Source: Biomphalaria glabrata (Eukaryota; Mollusca; Gastropoda; Planorbidae). Taken from it: a DNA stretch of 64,000 nucleotides. The position numbers were made by a program, and so were the translations under genes. This document shows positions 36,201-46,650 of this stretch, in pieces. How positions within the stretch are numbered: the first letter of the stretch is position 1; the number at the start of each line of letters is the position of its first letter. Under the pieces are notes generated by a model. The model worked only from the letters and a program-made list of their open reading frames with translations, searched no databases and had not been told where the DNA came from. The stretch covers positions 9,423,721-9,487,720 of the forward strand of contig NC_074728.1 in the NCBI RefSeq assembly GCF_947242115.1. The letters run 5' to 3'.

Positions 36201-39200
36201 ATAAGTAGTAAATGTGGGCTCTAGCTCTAGCTCTAACTGTATTCTTTGATTAGAATAAGTAGTAAATGTGGGCTCTAGCTCTAGCTCTAACTGTATTCTT
36301 TGATTAGAATAAGTAGTAAATGTGGGCTCTAGCTCTAGCTGTATTCTTTGATTAGAATAAGTAGTAAATGTGGGCTCTAGCTCTAGCTCTAACTGTATTC
36401 TTTGATTAGAATAAGTAGTAAATGTGGGCTCTAGCTCTAGCTCTAACTGTATTCTTTGATTAGAATAAGTAGTAAATGTGGGCTCTAGCTCTAACTGTAT
36501 TCTTTGATTAGAATAAGTAGTAAATGTGGGCTCTAGCTCTAGCTCTAACTGTATTCTTTGATTAGAATAAGTAGTAAATGTGGGCTCTAGCTCTAGCTCT
36601 AACTGTATTCTTTGATTAGAATAAGTAGTAAATGTGGGCTCTAGCTCTAGCTGTATTCTTTGATTAGAATAAGTAGTAAATGTGGGCTCTAGCTCTAGCT
36701 CTAACTGTATTCTTTGATTAGAATAAGTAGTAAATGTGGGCTCTAGCTCTAGCTCTAACTGTATTCTTTGATTAGAATAAGTAGTAAATGTGGGCTCTAG
36801 CTCTAACTGTATTCTTTGATTAGAATAAGTAGTAAATGTGGGCTCTAGCTCTAGCTCTAACTGTATTCTTTGATTAGAATAAGTAGTAAATGTGGGCTCT
36901 AGCTCTAGCTCTAACTGTATTCTTTGATTAGAATAAGTAGTAAATGTGGGCTCTAGCTCTAGCTCTAGCTATATTCTTTGATTAGAATAAGTAGTAAATG
37001 TGGGCTCTAGCTCTAGCTCTAACTGTATTCTTTGATTAGAATAAGTAGTAAATGTGGGCTCTAGCTCTAGCTCTAACTGTATTCTTTGATTAGAATAAGT
37101 AGTAAATGTGGGCTCTAGCTCTAGCTCTAACTGTATTCTTTGATTAGAATAAGTAGTAAATGTGGGCTCTAGCTCTAGCTCTAACTGTATTCTTTGATTA
37201 GAATAAGTAGTAAATGTGGGCTCTAGCTCTAGCTCTAACTGTATTCTTTGATTAGAATAAGTAGTAAATGTGGGCTCTAGCTCTAGCTCTAACTGTATTC
37301 TTTGATTAGAATAAGTAGTAAATGTGGGCTCTAGCTCTAGCTCTAGCTGTATTCTTTGATTAGAATAAGTAGTAAATGTGGGCTCTAGCTCTAGCTCTAA
37401 CTGTATTCTTTGATTAGAATAAGTAGTAAATGTGGGCTCTAGCTCTAGCTCTAACTGTATTCTTTGATTAGAATAAGTAGTAAATGTGGGCTCTAGCTCT
37501 AGCTCTAACTGTATTCTTTGATTAGAATAAGTAGTAAATGTGGGCTCTAGCTCTAGCTCTAACTGTATTCTTTGATTAGAATAAGTAGTAAATGTGGGCT
37601 CTAGCTCTAGCTCTAACTGTATTCTTTGATTAGAATAAGTAGTAAATGTGGGCTCTAGCTCTAGCTCTAACTGTATTCTTTGATTAGAATAAGTAGTAAA
37701 TGTGGGCTCTAGCTCTAGCTCTAACTGTATTCTTTGATTAGAATAAGTAGTAAATGTGGGCTCTAGCTCTAGCTCTAACTGTATTCTTTGATTAGAATAA
37801 GTAGTAAATGTGGGCTCTAGCTCTAGCTGTATTCTTTGATTAGAATAAGTAGTAAATGTGGGCTCTAGCTCTAGCTCTAACTGTATTCTTTGATTAGAAT
37901 AAGTAGTAAATGTGGGCTCTAGCTCTAGCTCTAACTGTATTCTTTGATTAGAATAAGTAGTAAATGTGGGCTCTAGCTCTAACTGTATTCTTTGATTAGA
38001 ATAAGTAGTAAATGTGGGCTCTAGCTCTAGCTCTAACTGTATTCTTTGATTAGAATAAGTAGTAAATGTGGGCTCTAGCTCTAGCTCTAACTGTATTCTT
38101 TGATTAGAATAAGTAGTAAATGTGGGCTCTAGCTCTAGCTCTAGCTGTATTCTTTGATTAGAATAAGTAGTAAATGTGGGCTCTAGCTCTAGCTCTAACT
38201 GTATTCTTTGATTAGAATAAGTAGTAAATGTGGGCTCTAGCTCTAGCTCTAACTGTATTCTTTGATTAGAATAAGTAGTAAATGTGGGCTCTAGCTCTAG
38301 CTCTAACTGTATTCTTTGATTAGAATAAGTAGTAAATGTGGGCTCTAGCTCTAGCTGTATTCTTTGATTAGAATAAGTAGTAAATGTGGGCTCTAGCTCT
38401 AGCTCTAACTGTATTCTTTGATTAGAATAAGTAGTAAATGTGGGCTCTAGCTCTAGCTCTAACTGTATTCTTTGATTAGAATAAGTAGTAAATGTGGGCT
38501 CTAGCTCTAACTGTATTCTTTGAATAGAATAAGTAGTAAATGTGGGCTCTAGCTCTAGCTCTAACTGTATTCTTTGATTAGAATAAGTAGTAAATGTGGG
38601 CTCTAGCTCTAGCTCTAACTGTATTCTTTGATTAGAATAAGTAGTAAATGTGGGCTCTAGCTCTAGCTCTAGCTGTATTCTTTGATTAGAATAAGTAGTA
38701 AATGTGGGCTCTAGCTCTAGCTCTAACTGTATTCTTTGATTAGAATAAGTAGTAAATGTGGGCTCTAGCTCTAGCTCTAACTGTATTCTTTGATTAGAAT
38801 AAGTAGTAAATGTGGGCTCTAGCTCTAGCTCTAACTGTATTCTTTGATTAGAATAAGTAGTAAATGTGGGCTCTAGCTCTAGCTCTAACTGTATTCTTTG
38901 ATTAGAATAAGTAGTAAATGTGGGCTCAAGCTCTAGCTCTAACTGTATTCTTTGATTAGAATAAGTAGTAAATGTGGGCTCTAGCTCTAGCTCTAGCTGT
39001 ATTCTTTGATTAGAATAAGTAGTAAATGTGGGCTCTAGCTCTAGCTCTAACTGTATTCTTTGATTAGAATAAGTAGTAAATGTGGGCTCTAGCTCTAGCT
39101 CTAACTGTATTCTTTGATTAGAATAAGTAGTAAATGTGGGCTCTAGCTCTAGCTCTAACTGTATTCTTTGATTAGAATAAGTAGTAAATGTGGGCTCTAG

Positions 39201-40796
39201 CTCTAGCTCTAACTGTATTCTTTGATTAGAATAAGTAGTAAATGTGGGCTCTAGCTCTAGCTCTAACTGTATTCTTTGATTAGAATAAGTAGTAAATGTG
39301 GGCTCTAGCTCTAGCTCTAACTGTATTCTTTGATTAGAATAAGTAGTAAATGTGGGCTCTAGCTCTAGCTCTAACTGTATTCTTTGATTAGAATAAGTAG
39401 TAAATGTGGGCTCTAGCTCTAGCTCTAACTGTATTCTTTGATTAGAATAAGTAGTAAATGTGGGCTCTAGCTCTAGCTCTAACTGTATTCTTTGATTAGA
39501 ATAAGTAGTAAATGTGGGCTCTAGCTCTAGCTGTATTCTTTGATTAGAATAAGTAGTAAATGTGGGCTCTAGCTCTAGCTCTAACTGTATTCTTTGATTA
39601 GAATAAGTAGTAAATGTGGGCTCTAGCTCTAGCTCTAACTGTATTCTTTGATTAGAATAAGTAGTAAATGTGGGCTCTAGCTCTAACTGTATTCTTTGAT
39701 TAGAATAAGTAGTAAATGTGGGCTCTAGCTCTAGCTCTAACTGTATTCTTTGATTAGAATAAGTAGTAAATGTGGGCTCTAGCTCTAGCTCTAACTGTAT
39801 TCTTTGATTAGAATAAGTAGTAAATGTGGGCTCTAGCTCTAGCTCTAACTGTATTCTTTGATTAGAATAAGTAGTAAATGTGGGCTCTAGCTCTAGCTCT
39901 AGCTGTATTCTTTGATTAGAATAAGTAGTAAATGTGGGCTCTAGCTCTAGCTCTAACTGTATTCTTTGATTAGAATAAGTAGTAAATGTGGGCTCTAGCT
40001 CTAGCTCTAACTGTATTCTTTGATTAGAATAAGTAGTAAATGTGGGCTCTAGCTCTAGCTCTAACTGTATTCTTTGATTAGAATAAGTAGTAAATGTGGG
40101 CTCTAGCTCTAGCTCTAACTGTATTCTTTGATTAGAATAAGTAGTAAATGTGGGCTCTAGCTCTAGCTCTAACTGTATTCTTTGATTAGAATAAGTAGTA
40201 AATGTGGGCTCTAGCTCTAGCTCTAACTGTATTCTTTGATTAGAATAAGTAGTAAATGTGGGCTCTAGCTCTAGCTCTAGCTGTATTCTTTGATTAGAAT
40301 AAGTAGTAAATGTGGGCTCTAGCTCTAGCTGTATTCTTTGATTAGAATAAGTAGTAAATGTGGGCTCTAGCTCTAGCTCTAACTGTATTCTTTGATTAGA
40401 ATAAGTAGTAAATGTGGGCTCTAGCTCTAGCTCTAACTGTATTCTTTGATTAGAATAAGTAGTAAATGTGGGCTCTAGCTCTAGCTCTAACTGTATTCTT
40501 TGATTAGAATAAGTAGTAAATGTGGGCTCTAGCTCTAGCTGTATTCTTTGATTAGAATAAGTAGTAAATGTGGGCTCTAGCTCTAGCTCTAACTGTATTC
40601 TTTGATTAGAATAAGTAGTAAATGTGGGCTCTAGCACTAGCTCTAACTGTATTCTTTGATTAGAATAAGTAGTAAATGTGGGCTCTAGCTCTAGCTCTAA
40701 CTGTATTCTTTGATTAGAATAAGTAGTAAATGTGGGCTCTAGCTCTAGCTCTAACTGTATTCTTTGATTAGAATAAGTAGTAAATGTGGGCTCTAG
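30274..40796. repeat. 10.5-kb minisatellite, 54-bp unit, about 195-200 copies
   Basis: The unit is CTGTATTCTTTGATTAGAAT, then AAGTAGTAAATGTGGG, then two or three CTCTAG hexamers. Copies are nearly identical. They vary mainly in the hexamer count (54- or 48-bp units) and in the last base pair before CTG (AACTG or AGCTG). A rare TGAATAG variant occurs at about 30601, 32413, 35443 and 38521. All length changes are multiples of 6, so a 1,222-codon frame stays open on the minus strand; it has no sign of being a gene. There are no unique spacers. The array ends abruptly at GGGCTCTAGC followed by GGCGCG. Confidence 0.97.
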
Positions 40797-40860
40797 CGGC
40801 GCGTATTAGTTCAATCCATTGTAATTCATAGTTTGTGCCACAAAGACACTAAGTTGGCTA

Positions 40861-40975
40861 CAGATGGTTGGCTGGTTAGTGCTTCGGATTGTCATTACGA
40901 TGGTCTCAGGTTCGCACCCTGCCCGCTTCCATCCCCTGCCGTCTTGCTGTAGGTTTGTGTTAGCTACTCCTTGAT
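40861..40975 (+). mobile_element. tRNA-derived SINE, diverged fragment
   Basis: The fragment has a tRNA-like head (GGCTGGTTAGTGCTTCGGAT), a B-box (GGTTCGCACCC), and the CCCGCTTCCATCCCCTGCCGTC middle shared with the SINE at 49675-49858. The tail is missing or replaced by a G run. Confidence 0.6.
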
Positions 40976-41094
40976 TCCGGGGGGGGGGGTACTATAATAA
41001 ATAATAGTCACACTAAATAATTTACAATAGCAAATATAGGATTAGGTTAAATAATTTAATGCAAATTATGTGTCTAATAATCCGAATTAATCTC

Positions 41095-41215
41095 ATCATC
41101 ATCGGCCTCCTTCAGTCGTGAAACGACTTATGGTTTATCTCGAACACTTTTTCATATGACTGTGAAGCCCTATTTTGGAGAGACACTCCGGTCCACATAT
41201 AGCCTATTACATGTC
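41095..41215. repeat. dispersed-repeat-like segment
   Basis: GC-richer block (CATCGGCCTCCTTCAGTCG, GGAGAGACACTCCGGTCC) embedded in AT-rich DNA and unlike its flanks. I believe it is a piece of a dispersed repeat, but no second copy is in the window. Confidence 0.3.
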
Positions 41216-41468
41216 AAGGTGGCTTTCATTTTATAAACGATTTTTTTTTTAAACTTTACATTGTACTATTGCTAATATAACGCATATATGTTATCGGAAA
41301 TAACGTAATGGTCTATTCCGTGCTTTGTGTAGGTTTCAATCCTTTATACACACTCAGTGATTAACAAACAACATAATGCCTATATTTGAACATATTCGAA
41401 AGAATCTTTAAAAAAAAAGAGAAAAAAAAAAGAGACAATAACTTTCCCGATGTCACGATGCCGTAGAC

Positions 41469-42412
41469 CAGGCATTTCAAACTTAGTGTTTGTGGGCCGC
41501 ATGCGGCCCTCTTAACCACCTCAAGAATTATCAAAATAATGTTAAATTATTAAGCGTTTAACTGTCAACACTAATTCACTTATTAAGCATTCTAGAATTA
41601 TCAGATTTTTTAAAAACAAATATTTTTTGGAAAATTTATTTTAAATTGAATTAGATGTGGTAATTTCGTGTTTGTTTTTTTTTTGTTTTTATTAACTTCG
41701 AATTATCTTTTAAATAATTTTTTAAGTTTAATGTTAATTTTTTTAACTTAAAAATTATGATTAATTGTTAATAATCACACCATAAATGAGCAATATGTTA
41801 GACTTACACAAATCGTTTCAAGAAGGATGGGAGTTAAATAATTTCTTCACACCGATATCAAATAAGATTCACTGCTTAATATGCACCTCTTGCATTCGTT
41901 AGCCCAAAGAGTAGAATGTCAACCGACATTACGCTAATCACAAAAAGGCGTAGGCTATGATGCATGCTTACACCTGGACAATGAGAGATGACAGGCTACT
42001 TGAATTGAAAATACTTTAAAAAGGCAACAAACAGTATTTGTTAAACTGAACAACGAGATTGGGTCTGTAGCGAAAGCCAGCTACATTTTGTCAAACTTAA
42101 TTACAAGCCATAGCAAGTCATTTAGTGAATTTGATTTTATGAAGGAGTTTGTCGTTAAAGCTGCCGAAGTAATTTGTCCAGAAAAGGTGAAAGTATTCAA
42201 AGTAATAAAGTTAACAAGGAACACTGCTGATTAATGACTGTTAGTTAGCTTGAGTGAACAATTAAAGAACAAAAAAGCTGATTTTGAATTCTTTTCATTG
42301 GCTTTCAATGAGTCAACTGATGTAACGGGTGAAGCACAGTTGGCTATATTCATAAGGGCCTGTTACAGGAATTTCGAGATACACGAGGAACTACTTAAAT
42401 TCTGTTCTGCCT
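41469..42412 (+). pseudogene. dead hAT transposon (GTF2IRD2-like transposase)
   Basis: The element starts with a hAT-type end, CAGGCATTTCAAACTTAG, followed by the GGGCCGCATGCGGCCC word typical of these elements. From 41785 the plus strand reads MSNMLDLHKSFQEGWELN and FFTPISNKIHCLICTSC (a BED-like zinc finger). After frame breaks it continues with KLNNEIGSVAKASYILS, FDFMKEFVVKAAEVICPEK and AFNESTDVTGEAQLAIF. These are conserved blocks of the transposases related to GTF2IRD2. Several stops and frame changes and loss of the C-terminal half show it is dead. Confidence 0.78.
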
Positions 42413-42414
42413 AG

Positions 42415-42560
42415 TAGAAGGCACACTCTTAATTCAAACCTCTGCTGCCTTGCAGTTATACCCAAACATGGTAAAGGCATTGGGGAGTCAACCCTGATGA
42501 AAAATCAGGAGCCGGTGACCCTTAGCACACTGTGCTACACCCTGACAGAGCCTTTACTAA
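42415..42560 (+). repeat. segment resembling the 5' leader of the LINE at 58080
   Basis: Words in the same order as 58255-58350: GAAGG, then TTCAAACCTCTGCTGCCTTG, then a CAACC...AAAAATCAGGAG block, then CCCTTAG. It is a diverged fragment of the same leader family. Confidence 0.4.
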
Positions 42561-43332
42561 CATGTTTAAACAAATAAAGTGTCCTTTGATTTCTTTTTTC
42601 TTGTTGCATCGGTACTTGCTGTTCTTTAAGCCTGCAGGTGTCCGGTAATTCTAAGTAAACTGGTTTGCTTTGTGAAATCTCAACGATTAACAGTTTAAAT
42701 ATATACTATAAATGCTACCACCTTATTAGTTCACACTAACGCTAATTCTAAAAGGCCATTAGAAATGTATGGATTGTCTTCGAGTATTCGTATTCAAATG
42801 GCCATGTAATCTGTTATCTATACATATCTTTGCCACATCCAATGCAGACGATACCGTCTGTCGGTAGTTCTTATTCCGCTAGTCGATTTCATTTAGGTCT
42901 CATCGTTGTTTGTTAATCGCATAGTGTGTATTACGTGCTGTATTTTAAAGTCTGTACACCTACCGCTTCTTATGCCCATTTTTCTATGAGAATGATATGG
43001 ACCCTTTTACGGGCCTTACTATCAATCAAAGTTGTCCATTTGGTGGCGGCCCTATTTACCCAAAGGCAACAAAAGTTACAGATTAGGGCCCCCAATAAAT
43101 ATTTAGCACTGACGTAACTGGACTTACAACTATATCGATACTTGCCGTTCTTGTGGATACATCAGGTGCGCGGAGAGCGGCGTACTGGTGAGTAGGCGTC
43201 ATCGTTACTACCGTAGCTAATGCCCAGGCATTCTTTTCAATGAGGCCATACAAGAAGGGCATCATATCTCAAATAGCTTTATGCCTTTTCAAGTCTAAAT
43301 GCGGACAGAATACCCATAAAGCCAGTCCTCAA
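42561..43332. other. intergenic stretch, nothing recognised
   Basis: No domain-bearing frame. A GC-richer patch at about 42840-43270 looks like element DNA, with short frames on both strands, but I cannot name it. Confidence 0.35.
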
Positions 43333-43500
43333 TTTGTTTGTAAAATGTTTTACATGTTTCGGATGTTCCTTCAGAGCTGAAGATAATTACTTCCTAGTCC
43401 AAACCTCCCGCAGGATGACCGGGAGCGGGCAGGGCTTGAACCCTCGACAAATCTGAACGACAGTCCAGCGCGCAAACCGCACGACCAGGCAGCCATCCTT
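43333..43500 (-). mobile_element. tRNA-derived SINE, well preserved
   Basis: On the minus strand it reads GGCTGCCTGGTCGTGCGGTT, CGCGCTGGACTGTCG, B box GGGTTCAAGCCC, CCGCTCCC, GTCATCCTGCGGGAGG, and the tail ACATGTAAAACATTTTACAA. It is nearly identical to the copy at 49675-49858 in opposite orientation, so both are recent insertions of one family. Confidence 0.85.
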
Positions 43501-45257
43501 TAGCTAAGAGATCTTGGATTTTCAATTCAAAACCTTGAGATTTTTCTTTAATCCATGCAGCTCTAAGGGGAAATTGACTTTCTAAAACAAGGAAAGATTA
43601 CTTTCCGTTATACGTTGGCGACCAAAACAAGGGACTAAGGAAATATTCTTAGATTGTAGTTTTTGTTTTGGTCAATTATATTTAACTTCATTATTTCAGG
43701 TACTCTTTACTTTAATATTGTTTGGCTAATAAAAATTGAAAACAACACAAGACAAATAAATAAATTTAAAAAAGGCTTTTTTTTTGTTCAACTCACAAGA
43801 AAAAAAAAAGTGTTTAATGCGTTACAAATTCTAGCGTCCATCAACACACAACCCAACAATCATAGAATCAAAGCCAATGGTTTGAAACACACAAGAAAAT
43901 ATCACATTTTTTTTTTTTGATATTCAAGATAGTGTCATGATTTGGACATACATTTTTTTTGTGTGTGGTTAAATTACTTGCTTCTCTAGAAGTCAACAGA
44001 TTTACAACATTGGCTGGAGTTCTGTACATGGCCTTTAACTGTAAGAAAAATGCCCTAGCAAATGTCAACCCATCTTTTTTTTTTTCTTTCTCCAAACTAG
44101 TGAATAATTAAAACTAACTAGTAAAAAAAAAAAAAAAAAAGAAAAAAGCCTACTTTTGGCTTCAGGCTTTTTGACTTTTATACTAAAAGATACAAAAAAA
44201 TAAGCTGTTGTTTTTTCTTTCTATATAAATATATGTACACCCAGGTCTTAGAAACTGGTGGATACTTAAATAAGACAGTATCTCCCCAACTGGTGAGTAA
44301 TGCCCTCCACAAATAAAGAAACATTTTTTGGGGAAAAAAAAAAGAGTGGGAGCAAACAACTCACTAATTTGAGAAGCACTGCCATTAATCTCAAGAACTA
44401 GAAACAAAACTCTATAGATATAAATACATAAAATAGTAAGACTCCAAATAAAAGGTGACTGTAATAAATTAACTACATGCATAATAATTACAGGATGAAA
44501 TCTGGTACATGGACATACAACTGGAAAGCTTGTATCAAAAAAGAGACTTATGTTCTATTAGGCTGTCACTATACAAAGGGCTAACATGAAAAAAAAAATT
44601 GTCTTATAAAAAAAGGCTAACGCAAAGGCAAACCAGCAAAATAAAATAAAAGCCTCTGAGTACCATCCTGATTTGATGGTAGACAAAGGTCTGAGTATGA
44701 TTATAGTCACAGTCTTTGCATTTCAAAACACTCCTTATATTCTCCCAATCAACAAGGCTTTCTGAATAACATTATCTTATCTTATCCAGTACAGACTTTC
44801 CTTCAAAAGAAGATAACTACTCCTATGCATATTCATGTGTTGATCTAGTCATTCCTGATTTCATTAAATTCCAACATGTTTGTTAATGTTACCTTTTCAA
44901 AACTTTATCTTTTCATAATCTTTTCGTGCAAACACATGTGAAAAAAAAAAAAAGGTGTCTGCATAGGACATGAACAATGACATGTACAGCTAAAGCTTAG
45001 GAGGCAAGCTAGCACAAATAAGTACTACAAGAAGGGAAAAAAAAAAGTTCAACCGAAGCTGGCAGGACAATCAATGTTGATGGTTTGTTGATTTTTGAAA
45101 TTTTTTTTTTAGCTCAGCTGTAGACATAAGTACATGCATGGACTAATTGAGAGAACACAGTCATTGGAATTTAAGGCAGTGTCAACATGCCACACAAGTG
45201 TTTGCCTCTAATGATTTTGTTGAAAGAAGAAAAAAAAAAGTTACTATGGAAAGACAT
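43501..45257 (-). other. 3' flank of pyruvate kinase
   Basis: AT-rich sequence after the stop of the longer pyruvate kinase ending, presumably including its 3'UTR. No clear nearby minus-strand AATAAA was spotted, so the transcript end is not fixed. No other gene was recognised. Confidence 0.4.
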
Positions 45258-46650
45258 TTAGAAAAACTTGACATCTCCACTCTCGTCTGATGCTACGGAT
45301 ATGGCAGAGAACTCTTCAGTCATATCCTTCATTCTACTGAAGGACGGGACAGAGCTCATGCCCACAATAGGAGGAAGCAACTCCTTGTCCATTTCATTGT
45401 GAGCAGCAATGATTCTCATGGTATTTGTGGCCCCTGATCCAGGCTTCCAGCCAGTCAGAATGACAACCTGGATTTAAAAACAAACAAACAGAGAAATGAA
45501 AGAATCATTTAAAAAACAATACAAAATTGTTAAACTTGATAAAATTAAATGTTGAAAAAGAGAATTTTGAATGGAACTCTGATGGTTTTGACAATTTTTC
45601 AATACGAGTTTCCATTTACAGATAAGGAATAAAATATTTTATTTTCAATAATAACTTAGTACCGGTAACTGATGTTTTTCTGAAAGAATTTTTCTGAGCA
45701 TCCAAAATGGTCAGATTTGTGCCAGATATTTATGTGACATCAGAAATCCCTGCATTTGTATGTATATCTGACAAGGTTGTTGACATTAATCGGACTTGCA
45801 CCCTATTTAATAGTACCGGTATTTACTTTTTGGGCAGGGATGTGGATGAAAAGACTTTTTTTTTCTAAAGTTGGTTATCCTAAAGCTCTGAGTAGATCTA
45901 CATCTATGTAGACCTAGATTTCAGTAATACTGACTAAAATCTATCAAATGCTTCAGCACCATATATCTATGGAAGATGTGTCTCACAAACATTGTTGCAC
46001 ACTAATAAAGGATGGATATATATATATATAATTGGTTAGATCTAGATCCACTTTCAGTATTATTGAGGGGAGTGAGTATACCATAAAAACAAAATCCCTT
46101 TTTTTTTTAAGATGTAAAGAATTTACTGTCTAATTTATAAAACATAAATGATCCTCCTAAGCATCTCAATAAAAAATGATATACTCTAATGGCTTACTAT
46201 TACAAGTTTTTACAGAGAATTTAAATATGTCGATAACTTAAATTTGAAAAGCCACCGGAACTTTGCTTAGAAGAAAAGTATTTTGCTATAATTGGTTATA
46301 CCGGTCATAGCAAAATGAGATTTCAAACCTTTGGATCAAAAGATTTATCTTTTGATTATATTCTTTTAATGGGCCCTAAAAATGTATTAAACACCTACCC
46401 ATTTTTTAAAATTACATTACAACTGCTCTATGTATTAAAAAATAGATTTCAATGATCTATTTGGATTAACAAAGGTTTAAATAAAGTGAATAAATGGTAA
46501 TAACTGATCGACCATCCAAAGTATTTTACAATAATCCTGATGCAGTACTTACAGGGTCAGATTCTTTGATCATGTTCCTCTCCAGTCCTACACTGATGGC
46601 CTTCCAGATTCTCCTGTCTACATCTGCTGTCCACTCGTTCATCTTTGGTG
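45258..46650 (-). CDS. pyruvate kinase alternative ending b (exons 46553-46650 and 45258-45467)
   Basis: Exon 46553-46650 (acceptor GTCCAG, donor CCT then GTAAG) completes the phase-1 codon of exon 49060-49178 and gives [16 protein letters not shown]. Exon 45258-45467 continues with [20 protein letters not shown]. Trp482, Arg489 and the PGSG phosphate loop of FBP-responsive pyruvate kinases are all present. After the point where human PKM ends there is an extra tail of about 46 residues, rich in Met, Ser and Glu and ending GDVKFF. This ending is closer to the ordinary family form than ending a. Confidence 0.92.

Noticed and set aside
36969-40637. 1,222-codon minus-strand frame repeating PTFTTYSNQRIQLELE
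   Set aside because: It is the minisatellite read in the one frame without stops. All unit length changes are multiples of six, so it stays open by arithmetic, and it has no start context, domain or flanking exon.
30274-40796. CRISPR-like regular repeat array
   Set aside because: No unique spacers; the whole unit is repeated, and the genome is animal.
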